A DNA stretch of 64,000 nt, taken from Hansfordia pulvinata. Lineage: Eukaryota; Ascomycota; Sordariomycetes; Xylariales. The DNA lies in assembly GCA_006538405.1 (NCBI GenBank), contig BJKQ01000032.1, forward strand, positions 1 through 64,000. The letters run 5' to 3'. Under the pieces are notes generated by a model that saw only the letters and a program-made list of their open reading frames with translations, was not told the DNA's origin and did no database searches. Shown piece by piece: positions 1 to 12,186 of the stretch; the stretch's first letter is position 1, and each line of letters starts with the position of its first letter. The position numbers and the translations under genes are program-made.

Positions 1-63
1 CTTGGTGTTGGCGCTAAGAGCATCAGGGGCTCATTGGTGGAGGTGCTCACACTGTAGCTCTGA

Positions 64-676
64 TCATCGCAACAAAGCAAAATGGTGGAGGGGCTTCGTC
101 CATGCAAGGTCGACCTGAATGGTGGGCCAGGGGGCGTTTCCTGCGTATTCAGCAATGGCGAATACAACAGAGCACACAGGATCGGTGCCTAGGATTGAAG
201 CTGTTGGCATGCATAGCTGTTTCCAATGATCGACGAGGCCGTTAGGGAGAAGTGATTCCTTCGTAATAGGTCGATAGCGCCAAGCACGCAAGCCTGACAC
301 GCATGCCCACAACAGGCTTCTGTGATTTTGTAAGTACTTGGCAAGTGATATCCATCGCGACAGCAGTCAAATCAATGGCAATGGTAGTGCAAGAGCTCAG
401 CGAAATAATGCTCATGTCAGCATGAGGGAACGCCTGTCCATTACCATACCACCAAGGGATTATAATTCCTACAGGATAGTACTCAAAACCGTTTCCTGAT
501 CTGCTGACGGAGTGGGGCCACGGCGCTTGACCAAAAACTGTTCCAATTCCTGCAACAGTGTAACTTGCAACAAAAATGGAACCAGTAGATATGACTTTCA
601 GCACCAGGACAGAAGAAAATGACAAGACCGTGCTGAAATCGCAAAGAAATCGAAAAACACCAGGAACCATGTTCAT
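64..676 (-). CDS. unrecognised membrane-like reading frames
   Basis: Two overlapping minus-strand frames (676 to 242 and 312 to 64) are open here. The upstream one starts with ATG at 676 and has two hydrophobic stretches in its first 60 residues and a Trp-rich segment near residue 80, like part of a polytopic membrane protein. A GTACTT donor near 334 and a CAG near 291 suggest an intron, but joining them does not bring the second frame into phase, so no clean model was found. I do not recognise a family. It lies just downstream of the C2H2-JmjC gene on the same strand and could be a decayed or chance frame. Confidence 0.22.
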
Positions 677-696
677 TTGCCTGCGGCAACGATAAC

Positions 697-2176
697 TTAT
701 CGCTGCTCAGAAAGAGAACCGGCTAACTGAAATTCTCAAACCACTATTCAGATTAGAGACGAGCCAGTAACAGTGAGCAGGTACATACCTTGACAATCTT
801 TCTGCATTCTTCGATATCAACGGTAGAGCCCCATGACCAGGGCAAACACTCTTTCCCCAAAGTTTCAAAATATGTCTTATTCGGAATGAAATCCATCGCG
901 GTATCTTCGTTGGTGACGAATGGGAATTTCGCCTCCAGCTTCGACAGCTGCAGAACTCGTAGGATTTCCCTGCTGTCCCAGTGCATAGTTCCACTCATGA
1001 CCACGTTAGTAAGGGAATACGGTGCATGGATTGTCGCGCTTGGCTGAATGAGAAGGCATCCGGGATACAGATAGATCCCTATAGGAGCTCCTAGCTGCAT
1101 CGTGCTCGATGATGCCCAGTCCGAAAGGATGCGTGAATGCCACACTGGCCACAGCTTCTCGCCGCAGTCGGTGAACACCGTGGTCATGACGCCATGACGA
1201 TCAATGTGTGGCATCGAAAAAGCGCCTTTCTTGGCACATAATTGGAATCGCGTCGATTCAAGCAAGTCTATTGCGACGGGTGAATCCATCTTCCCACTCT
1301 CCGTCTTGGCGATTTCCATGACAGAGTAAGAGGGCAATGAAGTCAGGCAAGATGGAGTCGGATGGGGCTTGCAGCCACCAAGATTCAACATGTTGATGGA
1401 CCGTGAGCCGGGTCTTGCAATTTTCGGATGGCCGTTCGTGATGGCAAGGACTTGGGGGTAGCCAACGAGGTAGATCTGTCATATCTTTGTTGGAAGTCGT
1501 GAACGTCGAGAGTTGGGAAGGACGATAGATATGTGACGAAGGAATCCATAGAAAGACAGAACATATTTTCATTCAGCTCTGCGGGGATCATGAGTGGTAC
1601 TTTTGGGCTTGACTTCTCCAATATGCTTCTCGCTTCTTCGTTTGAGCAAACAACAAATTCATCGTCGTCAAAGTTGTCTTTCGACATGTAGCCGGCTGCC
1701 GATAAAGGATGTCCGACAGTACATTTTTGAATGATCTCAAGGAAGGCAGGGCCCTCCTTCTGCAGGCGAGACTGGCTTGAAGCATCATCGAGCAGACTGC
1801 CAAGATCGCTTTTCGCCGTTTGTATGGCTGCTTCTGCGCTCCGACGATATTTCTGAACGACGTTGGACCACTGACTGCAGATGTGACAGTTAAGAATGTG
1901 TGACTTTGCCTGACTCTGAAGAATCACTTTCCCACATCGGACCGGTTCATGAGCCAGTTTGATATGCTTCTCCAGGGCATTGCTTCTGACAAATGATGCC
2001 TTGCAGAGGGTGCATTGGCGCCCGGGATCTCGCCGGGCGCAATTGTGGCGTCGAGCTTTGGCCCCGTAGAAAACTACCAGACATCGGTTGCAGCGGGCAT
2101 GAGGTTGTCGCTGGTGGCGAGGGAAGGAATTTTGGCTGCATTTCTGGAGGCACAAGCTGCATTGTTGGACACTCAT
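697..2176 (-). CDS. C2H2 zinc-finger / JmjC-like protein, copy 1 (one frameshift)
   Basis: The N-terminal part (2176 to 1385) carries Cys-rich fingers, including a classical C2H2 unit (CTLC, 12 residues, then HIKLAH) near residue 60. The C-terminal part (1391 to 789) has an Fe(II)-type HxD in PHIDRHG and a distal His in IHAPYS, as in JmjC/cupin 2-oxoglutarate dioxygenases, which demethylate or hydroxylate proteins in the nucleus. A 62-nt intron (788-727, GTATGT donor, TTTCAG acceptor) leads to a 9-codon last exon ending at 697. The two halves are out of frame: near 1396-1400 this copy lacks one base that copies 2 and 3 both retain, so it is frameshifted, unless this is a sequence error. ATG at 2176 is chosen because the first finger starts four residues later. 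The exact enzyme class is inferred. Confidence 0.68.
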
Positions 2177-2195
2177 GATGGTGTCCCGGAGACGG

Positions 2196-2247
2196 CGAGG
2201 AACGTGGCCGACGAGGAACGTGGCCGACGAGGAACGTGGCCGACGAG
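2196..2247. repeat. 16-bp tandem repeat, three copies
   Basis: Three perfect copies of a GC-rich 16-bp unit (CGAGGAACGTGGCCGA) plus a partial fourth lie 20 bases upstream of the start codon of the C2H2-JmjC gene, in its presumed 5' leader or core promoter. Confidence 0.85.
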
Positions 2248-2339
2248 ATGGGGGAGCCTTCCGATGCCTTCAGGGCCGCCGCGTTGGCTTTACAGCGATC
2301 CATCAGCGGTAGGTTGGTCAAATTCTGTGGATGGCAAGG

Positions 2340-2925
2340 CCGTACCGCTACAGTAACGCGTCATCGCCAGTAGCTCGCAGCTGGCACCATTTGCCTTCGC
2401 TGGCAGGTTTTAGATTAAAATGGGTCTATAGTAGCAGCCCTCCAATCATATGACCCAGAAATCTCCGCATCCCCGCATGGGCTGTGTGTTCACGTGAGAA
2501 GCTGGGATCCGTGCCGAACCTCGACTTTCATGCAACAACTTGCCATTGTCAGACATATCAAATCTTTAAATATCAGATATTAGCGCGGATCAGGGCCGCT
2601 ATCATGCAGGCCACGATGTGAATGTATTACGTTCAGCAAGGACGAATTGAATTTAGTGGTAGCGACAGTGTATAAACTAAACTGGACCGAAAACGTCGAA
2701 GTGTGGTAGCGACAGGCGAATATGATAAGAATGCACAAAACCCACATACACAAACAGTGAGAACCAGCTACATGTGAGTACCAGTCAAATACAGCAGTGA
2801 CGAACGGAAACAGACGCGGGGTAAATAACAGAAAGACAGACGATAATGGTAAATCAGACACTGTTCGTGAATTAGTAGGTGCTTGGGAACAGGCGCGAAC
2901 ACCAATTTGACTTAGAACGTGAAAC
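2340..2925. other. spacer between the two genes of unit 1
   Basis: No convincing gene. It corresponds in position to the spacers 25830-26600 and 48090-48580 of the other two copies of this gene pair. It should hold the promoter of the C2H2-JmjC gene. Confidence 0.5.
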
Positions 2926-4993
2926 TTACCGCTTCTGTGTACTAATCGCCCCCGAATCCGAAGCAGGAGCTTCCAGGTCGTAGCGAACTCTCCTGCCTGG
3001 CCTCTTGGGAGAAGATCTGGAACCACCCACCATCGGATGTTTGGAGTCTGTCGCGGTAAGGGTGCGATCAGGCGTCTGTGATGGAGAAGTGACAGCTGTT
3101 GTTCCAGAACGGGGGGTCCAGCCTCCCTTGGACTGCTGGTGGACGCTGGAGTCTGACTCTACGTCCGACATTTCTTGGTCCGAAGCGGGAGATCTTGACA
3201 CTGTTCGTGCGAACCCTCGCCCCGCACTTGGTGTTATCGATTGATAGGTTGTTGGTTTGACTTTGTTGGTGTCTTCTATAGACTGTACCAGCACTGGCGC
3301 TTCGAACGGCAACATGCCGGTTGAGTCCGGATCAAGCCCTTCGAGATAGCCGCATGAGGCTGTGGGGTGCCATCTCGGGCTCGGTGCCTTGCGTACGTAA
3401 ATTCTGTTTTCCTCTGGCCATAAACCCAGTTGAACGTAGATCTCAGAGTGATGGTGACGAAATCCTCATCCCGGAATTTCCCAAAATGACAGTGACGGGA
3501 TAAACCACCCGTTCCTTGCTCACGTTGCCTCGATCTGGGGCGCTGGCAACAAGGAGTAAGTCGAAGTCAGAAAACTTTTTCCCACTGAAGCTATCAGCAG
3601 TCCGATACTCCAAAGGTGATGAGCCGCGACTTGCGATCCAAGCCGTCTTTCCTGTCGACATTCAGACGCAGGAACTAGTGCACCTGCTTGATACCCAGGA
3701 AAGTCTGGGTTTCTGCCCTGGAATGCAACCAGAAGCTGGCCGCGTGGCGTGAGCCCAATAATGAGTGCATCGACTTTTGTCCCGGAGACAATATCCAAGT
3801 AATGCATTTTCTCAACGGCTTGGCTGGAAACGGTGTTCTGCAGTTCCTCTCCCGTGGGAAGCCTAGGCGGGAACGATTTCAAGATTTTTTCAAGGTTGTG
3901 GTCATCAAGTAAGCTTGGTTGCGAGTGTCCCGACTTAGTCATAGAAACTAAAGATTGAACGGCTCCTGTCCTCATGCCTCTTTCGTCCTGGGACGGCCCA
4001 TTTGGAATTGTCTGTTGTCGAGGTAAGAGACCTGGGGAGCGTCGGGCCTGGACTTTTTGCTGCGTTTCTTCCGATTCCGCGCCGCTTTCAACGTGGGATT
4101 GAAATCTTTGGCGACTTTGTGGCAAATGCCCTTTCGTACTCCGGTCAACCGGTGACCTGTCTTGGCCGTCTCTTGCAGGAGGGCCATCGTGAACTGGCTG
4201 TTGCTGAAGAGCGACCCTTGGAGACCTGGCACGCTCACCGCGAGTATCTGAGTTACCGAAAGAGCTGAAAATACCTTTCTCGCCGGCAAACTTGGAAAAG
4301 GGCTTCGTGAGCTTTTTCCCTTCCTGAGTAGCCACAGTAACCGCCTGTGGATGTGAAGCCTCGGTGTGCTGATCAAGTTTCTTTGCTAGCTCAGGGCGGG
4401 ATTTCTTGCTCGGGCGGTTGGTTGAAGGTGCTTCTCTGATCTTCACTTCAAGATCTGAATCTTGACGCCCTCGCTTCGACGGAGGAGCATCCGGGCGGAA
4501 TTTCTTGTTCGGGCGACCCAAAGAAGGTCCTTCTCTGATTTCGACCCCAGTGTCAGATGCTTGGTGCTCCCTTTTTTCAGTGGAAATCTCTGAGCGCAAC
4601 TGTTTTATCGGGCGGCTGACAGCTGGCCTTTGTCGAATCTCTTCCTCTGACTGATCGCGTTCCAAACGACTGCGTTTCGTCGCGGAAAGGCCCGTTTGAG
4701 CACGTTGACCTTCCTTTTCTGTCGCGTCGTTAGCGCCTTTTAGGTAGGGTGGAGGCCTGGACATCTTGCCTTTTCTGGAATGGCCTCGGATCCAACCAGA
4801 ATGTCATTGCAAGCCTCTTGGGTGAGATTTCCATCGGCATTCTTCTTCTTGGACAAGACAATCTCGTATTCTTGCGTATGTCATAGGCACTCTTTGCCTT
4901 TCTCAGCTTCTCCAAAAATTCGAACTGGTCTTTATCAAGACAGTCTCGTCGTTCTTGCGACGTGAGCGCAACATCGTTCAGTTGAAATGACAT
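2926..4993 (-). pseudogene. repeat-rich basic protein, copy 1 (several frameshifts)
   Basis: The N-terminal part (from ATG 4993) and a long disordered middle (4764 to about 3660) can be read in successive frames. The middle holds about three degenerate repeats of roughly 35 residues with the pattern IREGPS..RPNKKFRPD, rich in Arg, Lys, Ser and Pro. A short conserved block (YLDIVSG, then AFQGRNPDFPGYQAGALVP) follows, and the frame then shifts near 3640 and continues to 3443 and 2926. At least three shifts, near 4850, 4770 and 3640, are visible by comparing frames, so this is probably a pseudogene. I do not recognise the family; composition suggests a nuclear or nucleic-acid-binding protein. 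Copies 2 and 3 sit at 26.6-27.7 and 48.6-49.5 kb, each next to a C2H2-JmjC copy. Confidence 0.6.
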
Positions 4994-5342
4994 GAAGCGA
5001 CTCAGTGAGCAAGACCTCTGCTTTTCAATAAGGTGTTCGCTTTATGGCGAGCTTCTGTTATTTTTTTTCTTCGGCTCCGGGTGCGATAGTTATATCTGCG
5101 TGGAGAACGCAGATGAAGCACCAATCGACGAACGTGGTTTTTGTTGCGCCTGGAATCGGTTTTCCGAACCTGGTGGACCTTGCAGCGTGTCCGTTTTCAG
5201 GTCTTGGTCACTACCAGTGGGGCAGGTGGAGCATGGCCAGACGATTTGTGGAACCTGGTACAACTCACGTCCAAAGCAGGTCATACTTCGTGTGTTACGT
5301 GCCAGCGTCTCTGAAAGAGTCGACGGTTGATGAAATCAAATT

Positions 5343-5648
5343 ATGAACCCTGTTGTTGCAACCATGGGTCACTGGCTTCAAATCAATGCAAGCCCTCGCC
5401 AACTATATTTGAAGGCACTGGGCGCTGTTTATCAGATATTCGACCACCTCGGGCACAAAAAGCCGTCCGTTGTCCAGGTCATCAGGGGCGAAGATATCAC
5501 AATGCATGGCGAACTTTATCACACCGACCACCAGGATCCAAACGCAATAGACTTTGTGCTCACATGTAGGTCCAAAAAATACGTTTCCCTCGTCGATTGC
5601 GAAGCATCTCTTCGCTTCAAGCCCGCCCTCGAAATGACGACTTTCTGA
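5343..5648 (+). CDS. unrecognised short reading frame
   Basis: A 101-codon plus-strand frame with ordinary amino-acid composition and no motif I recognise. A longer frame (6017 to 5403) lies antisense to it. No intron boundary or signal peptide supports either strand, so it may be chance or a remnant. Confidence 0.2.
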   Translation: MNPVVATMGHWLQINASPRQLYLKALGAVYQIFDHLGHKKPSVVQVIRGEDITMHGELYHTDHQDPNAIDFVLTCRSKKYVSLVDCEASLRFKPALEMTTF

Positions 5649-5649
5649 C

Positions 5650-8116
5650 GCAAAACGCCGTGGGTGACACGCCGTTCGGAGCTTGGTCCCTGTATGGTCA
5701 GCTATCAAGATAGCTGTCAGTTTACTACATGGTTTAATCGAAGCATTGTTCAAAACGCTGGGATATTTGTAGATTATATGCGGGCTTGTCGAGCATACTG
5801 GAGCTTCCTGCCCGCGGGTCCAGCTCCAGCTGTAAGACATTCGATCCGGATCGGGGCCTCTCCTTGTGAGCAAGATTTTCGCCGATGAAAAATTCCGGCA
5901 AAGAATAAGGGGATATTTATTGAGGGTTTGACAGATGACAAACCCTACGAATATGTACAATACAAGCGTGACGACGTAGAGACAATGTTCTGGGACAGCT
6001 CCGATAGCCTCAATCATCTATATGTATCCTTACAAGTCAACTATACCATTTTTTCAGAGGTGGAAAAGAAGTCAAGTCGAAGACATGATTTGAGCCGCGA
6101 ATTTGGAAGTTTGCTACCTTGTTCTCTCGCTATTTTGTCTGTACTGGAACTCACGTGACCGTCCTGTGAAGAGTGTGGAGAGTGGGCGTGTGGGTGCCAA
6201 GTGACATGGAAAATAGTGGCAGTGCCAAACCTAACGGATTTACAATGCTGCATCACTCGACTTGACGGAAGCCAAGATGTAATTGCACATGACAACAACG
6301 ACGACAGACACCACTCGGATATGATCAGTTGGCTGTGGCACGTCACCATATGCTCCTGTCCAGGGTGAAATCACAGTTCTATTGATGTTACATTAGTTCC
6401 GAGAAGACTGGAACAACTTAGTTCACCAGATAGCGCTACGAGGAGAAAGAATCCCTGTACTGTAGGACATGACGCCACTGCTTCCTGGCTGGGCGATTGA
6501 CATGGATAAGGATAGTGGAGTATGAGATGCTCCATATCTATGCTAGCGCCAACACACAAGTAATAATGTGACATTGCCTAGTCCTGGAACGGGCCAACAA
6601 GAGTTAGTGGGCTAGAGATCGAAATGTTGTGTATTGCGCGGGTCCCACAAATCGCGGAACAAATGGTAAGCTCGGCCGGATAGTAATACGACTTGCATGT
6701 GCGTACGTACGAATCGGGGTTTAGTTTAGTAAACGACGCTCTTTTTAACCGAATTACTATTTCGGTCTCGAAAGAAAAATACACCCTTCAAGACTGCAGA
6801 ATGTAGCTTTCAGCCTGTTCTTGACTTTTTCTGGATCGGGAAAACAGGTAATGGCTGTTCTCTTGAACGTGCAGATACACGTTGCGATTGGAGGCTGGAA
6901 ATGAGACAAAGATTTCGGTCAGATAGATGGTCTTGCTAGAAGTGCTTCTAAACCCACGTTGGTGATGTTGGCGATGTTGGTGTTGGACCTAAACCGCGCA
7001 TTTTAGACAAGTTCTAACCAACCGTTTGAGACTAGTCAAGTGAGCAGCCGGGCTTCGTTAGTATTAGCGACATATACGACCAACAAGGGGCCCGCAAATT
7101 GGATCAGGATACCCTAACATGGAGTAGAAGCTAAAACAAGCTAATGCAAGCCTCAGAGTCACACATCACCAACAAGAGATGCCTGAGCAGACACCCCCAA
7201 GCGCTTTGAATTGTGAAGATAGTCATTTTGGGAAGTCTATCCTCGTCTGATGAGGCACAAATTGATGCTTCCAAGCCTGGTGATGGTTTTTTCTTTTCTT
7301 CTTCTCAATCTTTCAATTCCAAATTATGCTGCCGGTCATAAGGCCTTAGATGCGACAACAGTGTTTCACTCATACTTAACCGGTTGAAAACCCTAGATTG
7401 ATTCCCATAGTGGAACCTTTTGATTTATTAGTGGATTGTTTGTAGCAAACGAAGCCCGAGTTCCATGGCTAGCTATCACGCAGCTCCAAGCGCCTCTTAG
7501 TGGACTTGTTAATATGACTCACACGGGCGTCTACCTGGTATAGGTGCCGCGCCTGCATACATTTCACATGCTTCTTCATCATGACCGACACGACTTCCGG
7601 AAATAGTCCCAAAGCCAACAGGAGGATTTGACCAACCAGACATTCAGGTCCGCCATCCGCGTGTACGCCCGTCATCCATGTACAAAGAACATTCTTCTAG
7701 ACAATGAGAGAGAAGTTTCACGATTACATGGCTGTTTTCCTTTGGTGCTTCGGGACCCGAGATAGAAACAATGTACTGACGCGCTGCTCACCTTTGTGGA
7801 ACGCCGCGGGTCCATCGCTTACATATGTCATAGAAAATACAGGAGTATTTCTCAGGATAGGCAGCTAGACAGTGAGTCTGCACCTACGTGGATGTGCAGG
7901 TGATCGGTCGGAAACATTGTATGGAGCGAGCCTCCAAAATCCCTGCAATGTATAACTCTGGGAAGCGTGCAAGGCCTTTTAGGGATGTAATTCATGTTAA
8001 ACTCGATCAATTCTGAACATGTGCACTCCAATTGAGCCCTAATAGCCCTCAGTAGAGGACATCAGACAATCAGGGTAGCAGATGTTGAGGTGCTATGGCC
8101 TGCTCGGACAGACTCA
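5650..8116. other. long stretch without a recognisable gene
   Basis: Only short frames in both orientations, none with a recognisable motif or splice-supported extension. Composition is ordinary. Nothing else was seen. Confidence 0.5.
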
Positions 8117-9459
8117 TTACACTCGGGAATTAAACCAAGGTCTATCCAAGATCTCTTTCGCGGTTGGTCGTAGTGATGGTTCCAGCTTCAACATAAGGCC
8201 TACGAGATCACCCAGCTTGTCAAGATCCTGATCCAAAATCTCAGGGCTCCTATCATCGTGGGCGTAAACCTCCCTTAACCACCCTTGCAACGTCGTTGTG
8301 GGTTCACCAACTGGTGTTGAGTCGCTGAGTATCTGCCATTTCTTCATCCATCTCTCAGGGATCTCATCAGTGGCAAACTCCTTCATTTGTGGAAGCAGCG
8401 TGGCCGGTGTCAACAAAAAATTATCGAAGGGTGGCTGGCCAGTCACCAGTTCAAAGAGCTTCCAACGAGAGATTAGCGACGCTCCAATGTGCAGCAGTGG
8501 GTGAATCATACTAAACATGCCATGCTCCACATGTCAACACGATGATCGACGGTGTCACCAACAATTGACTCGGGTGCCCTTACCACCAGGGGAGTATTAA
8601 GTTTGTCGGGCGCCTGACCATTGAGAAATGATTCACCGAAGTCGACGATCTTGAAGCCGGAGGTAGTCTGAGGATTGTCCGCCAAACCTGTACAGGGTCG
8701 GACCAAGTAGGGTGGTACATGATTTGACGTCGGCGTACCATCGAACCTTTTGATCGGAGCTATTTCAGGCCTTCCCAGACGTTCCGTGAAAGCATCCTCA
8801 TCCAGAGAGTCGAGATCGGGAGCACTAAATACTAGGTTCCTGGTGTGTAGGTCTTTATCGGTAAGCAGTGATATCAAGGCAGGAAGCTGAGCCTTGTGCA
8901 ACTCACCTCCGTGCGTAATCTTGTGACGAGAAAGGAAATCGATCCCCGTCAGAGCGTGACGTGCGGCATCTTTAGCCAAGGCTGCCGGAAGTCTTTCTTC
9001 ACGGCAGTGCATGTCAACAAAATCAGATACGCTTGGTCCAAGAAGCTCTAAAACCAGGCAGTCGTGCAGCCCGTTATACCCAGTGACTTGAAAGTTGTCT
9101 AGCAATCCGACGAGAAAGGCGCGCCCAGGGTGGCCGTTATCCGGCAAGCCTGAGATTGCCTGTAAGACTTGAAGCTCACGACGGTCTTGCTTCTCTGCCA
9201 CAGAAACTTTGATCGCGACATATCGTTTCATTCTTCGACCAAATTAGATTGTGTTTAAGTGCAGGATTTGAGATGGGCCAACTTGCAGATGATCACGGGC
9301 AGCCCAGGTAGTTGAGTAGGCGCCCCAGCCGAGTTTATGGATCACTTTATATCTACCATCTTTGAGATGATCCTGTAGCTTGATGGTGTGGTATCCTCCT
9401 GGTCGATATCGGTGAAGAGGCTCAGCGTCAATGTCACACCTGAGCGTAGCGTGCGCCAT
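8117..9459 (-). CDS. SRPK-like serine/threonine protein kinase
   Basis: Four exons (9459-9287, 9232-8907, 8852-8512, 8458-8117) join in phase to 393 residues. The start is typical of fungal SRPK-like kinases (DIDAEPLHRYRPGGYH). It is followed by the glycine loop GWGAYSTTW, VAIK with the ATP lysine, the catalytic loop HGDLHTRN (created by splicing across 8907/8852), DFG as VDFGES, the APE segment RAPESI, and DMWSMACLLFELVTG (created by splicing across 8512/8458). All expected catalytic residues are present. Introns are 54, 54 and 53 nt. The first has a GC donor, GCAAGT at 9286, which is the only junction that keeps phase. SRPK-type kinases phosphorylate SR-rich splicing factors; the substrate here is unknown. 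The gene looks intact, and a fragment of its exon 1 is present at 28.04-28.21 kb. Confidence 0.88.
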
Positions 9460-10631
9460 TTGTGAGACTTGCCGCGTGAAATGACACAGCTGACGGCTGG
9501 GAGAGAAAGATGGGTTGAAAAGAAAAAATTAGTTGCTTCCCGTGACCTGATGCGCGGAGCGAGCATGTTGCATACCAGAACGGGTCAGGAATTGGTGGTG
9601 TGGAGTAAGAGGCGGCAGGTTAAATCAGACTCTTGTAGACAATGGAATGAAATTGAAGATGATTCACGTCTATCAGTGTTGTCACGTGCTATCTTTCGTA
9701 GGGTGATCGATAGAAATGTCCCTAGTGCTGATCCAGTTAGACTCAGGTTGATTTATCTCCAAATCTTCATCCCAGGTCTACAAGCTGCTAGATCGGGCTA
9801 GGGCATAATCCAGATCAGCCAACCATAAAGGTTTGGTTTTACTTGACGCCACGCTATTTCCCCGATGCTGCGGGTGTATCACGAGACAGGATCCGCTGGC
9901 AGTCACGACGACTCGTGAGGGCGCGAAAATTTCAGAGTTGGCCCTGAATCTTGACCGTCACTTCCAAATGTTGTCATTTTGGTTGGCACGCGCTGTGGCA
10001 AAGTCGACAAGGTACTCAGGATGAAACTGGAATGAGATGACCGTTTGTGAGGGATCGCTGTAGCCGCGCGGCTAGATTCCAGATAAGATGTGAGGGTTGT
10101 TTGCAACTATGTTGGAAAGTCCGCAATATGAGGGCGATGCCGATGTCTATTGGTGCCTGTCTTTCTCGAGTGGGTTAGCTTTCCCGAGAGCGACGCGTGC
10201 AGGACCCATACGGAGCACGAAGATCCACTATCACATCTCCACTCTCATCTTCCTGTCACGCGCGCAGCGCTAACTGGGCTCCTCAGCGTGTCAGCCTTTG
10301 TGCCCTACATGCTATTGGACAGATTAGAGCCAACATAAATCATTATTGTATGCGACTAGGTCTCTGCTCAACAGAACAAACCAGCCAGGAAATGCCACGC
10401 GACACGACTCTTACACAACACGATAAGTAGAAACACGTCAGCCCTTCAAACACGAAGCAGAACTGCAACCCTACATAACTTCCTCACACAATCTATTCAT
10501 CCTCCCAGCGAGTTCTCGCGACTTTGGTTGTTCCGCCACTACATCCAAACCTGCACCGCTATCTACCATTTCCTTTTCCCACACCCCTCACGTTATGCCC
10601 GCGGCTTGAATCTTGCTCTCGTACCCATACA
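9460..10631. other. intergenic, no gene seen
   Basis: Short frames only. It presumably holds the kinase promoter (right of 9460) and, close to 10632, a pyrimidine- and CA-rich leader of the next gene. Confidence 0.45.
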
Positions 10632-11042
10632 ATGTCGCCAATTCCTCGCGCCATGATCCGCATGACTCAGCGCATCAAGAACAAAACCTTGAAGAACCTG
10701 ACTCTCAACCTTGTGGAGACAGCCACTTATCAATCGGCGGAACTAGCACCGTACACCGTCGCTACCTTGAAGTAGGGACAGCCTTAACACACCCGCCAAG
10801 CCCATCTGTCGAACGCTCAGTCAGTACTTGAAGAAAGTCAAATCAGATGCTAAGAAATCATTGATAGAAACCCAAGTCACACTAGTCACACTGATCCTAC
10901 GCCCCACGTCACAGTCCTGTTGGCAACGGAGGCCCAGGACGCTCAGAACAAGTCTCAGGCTGCTCACATCTATCACGACGAGAACGGCAACTACACCGGG
11001 CACATGCTGTTTCCTGAGAGACAAAATAAGAGCAGTGACTGA
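10632..11042 (+). CDS. small two-exon protein of unknown function
   Basis: Exon 1 (10632-10771) starts ATG TCG CCA and encodes a basic N-terminus with an RMTQRIKNKTLKNLT helix-like stretch. An intron 10772-10867 (GTAGGG donor, GATGCTAAG branch region, GATAG acceptor) joins it in phase to exon 2 (10868-11042), which encodes a hydrophilic, Asp/Asn/Gln-rich C-terminus containing HIYHDENGNYTG. The product is 104 residues. The phase-preserving intron and uniform composition support a real gene, but I do not recognise the family and no neighbour hints at a role. Confidence 0.45.
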
Positions 11043-11529
11043 GTTTTTGGGAATATGCGAGACTCGATAGCAGCATGAAATATGCAGGACAGGATCATAT
11101 TGTTTGGAGGATTGATACTGTTCGTCGGAGCCAATTAATAATGGCGTGGAAATAGTGATTACTTGATCGTACACTCCTTTTTCAGAAAGACCACGTGATC
11201 GCTGCCGATTCTCGCGCGTCTCTGGGCTAGCGGCGCCGGCCCCAAGGATCTTTCCCATGCCACTTTCAACACCATGGTTCAAGTCACAATGAATGGTTAA
11301 ATTTAACCTTAGAATTGAGCTTAGAATACCACAAACATGAAGGCACCTGTATGTCTGCTAACCTATTACTGCTACACTACACGCCACCAATATAAATCCA
11401 ACCATCCGGAGCGAGACTCAGTCTGACTATCGGCTCCTCGATATTGGTCTGGTTCCTGATTGTCCCGGAAGGGGTGGAAGATAAAAGCCCCTCTCCGTAA
11501 CCATGACCCAACCAGGTCGTCTTTTGCCA

Positions 11530-12186
11530 GGTCGGCATCTCAAAAGAGCCGTTGCATTTCAGCAGCCATAACCCGGGCGACAGCTTGCCACGAGCTATCG
11601 ACGACAGAGTAACGGCAGGTTATGGCGAATAAGTGGAATAAATGAAGGATGAAAAGTTGGGTGAAGATGTGGACGACGATGATGCTCATAGCGACGAGGT
11701 AGCCCCTAGAACGTACGAGTTGCTCCCTTTGCGGCATGGAAACCATCTCTGCCGTCTCGCTTTTGTGAACACCGGCATCATGGTTTCATAACTATTACTT
11801 ATATCGGCTGCAAGGAGGATCTGCCACACGACGACAGGGTTATCGTCGTTCGTCACGTCGAATTTGTTTGGGGGAATGTCGCGGAGCACGGGATGAACCG
11901 AGAGTATGTTTGTCAGGATGAGTCAACTAGAAGGAGAGACGCATTGGTGACCAGGGATATTGAGGGCAAAATTGTGACGTTTGTTGAGCGGCTACCACAG
12001 CAGTTCGTACACAAAATCAAATGTTTCTTGGGAGAGAAAAACTTCAAAGTGGGCCATGTTATGGTAGGGCGACTCATTGAAATCTTCCAGCCCATACTGA
12101 TTGCAGTATTCCAGAATTAGATCTATGAGCGGCTTCCTTTCTGCATTTAACACATTTTTTGAACTGGCTCCTATGATAGTGCCCAA
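11530..12186 (-). pseudogene. remnant of a fungal single-pass membrane protein
   Basis: Three minus-strand pieces in different frames line up. The first (12186-11992) is an acidic stretch. The second (11889-11686) contains NPVVVWQILLAAD. The third (11746-11540) is a hydrophobic transmembrane helix followed by YSVVDSSWQAVARV. The last motif resembles the juxtamembrane region (usually SLLGNxWQAVAQ) of a common fungal membrane-protein family of unknown function. Stops and frame changes between the pieces suggest a decayed 3' half of such a gene. Confidence 0.35.

Noticed and set aside
5403..6017. 204-codon minus-strand reading frame
   Set aside because: No recognisable motif, no splice support, overlaps an equally plausible plus-strand frame; probably chance.
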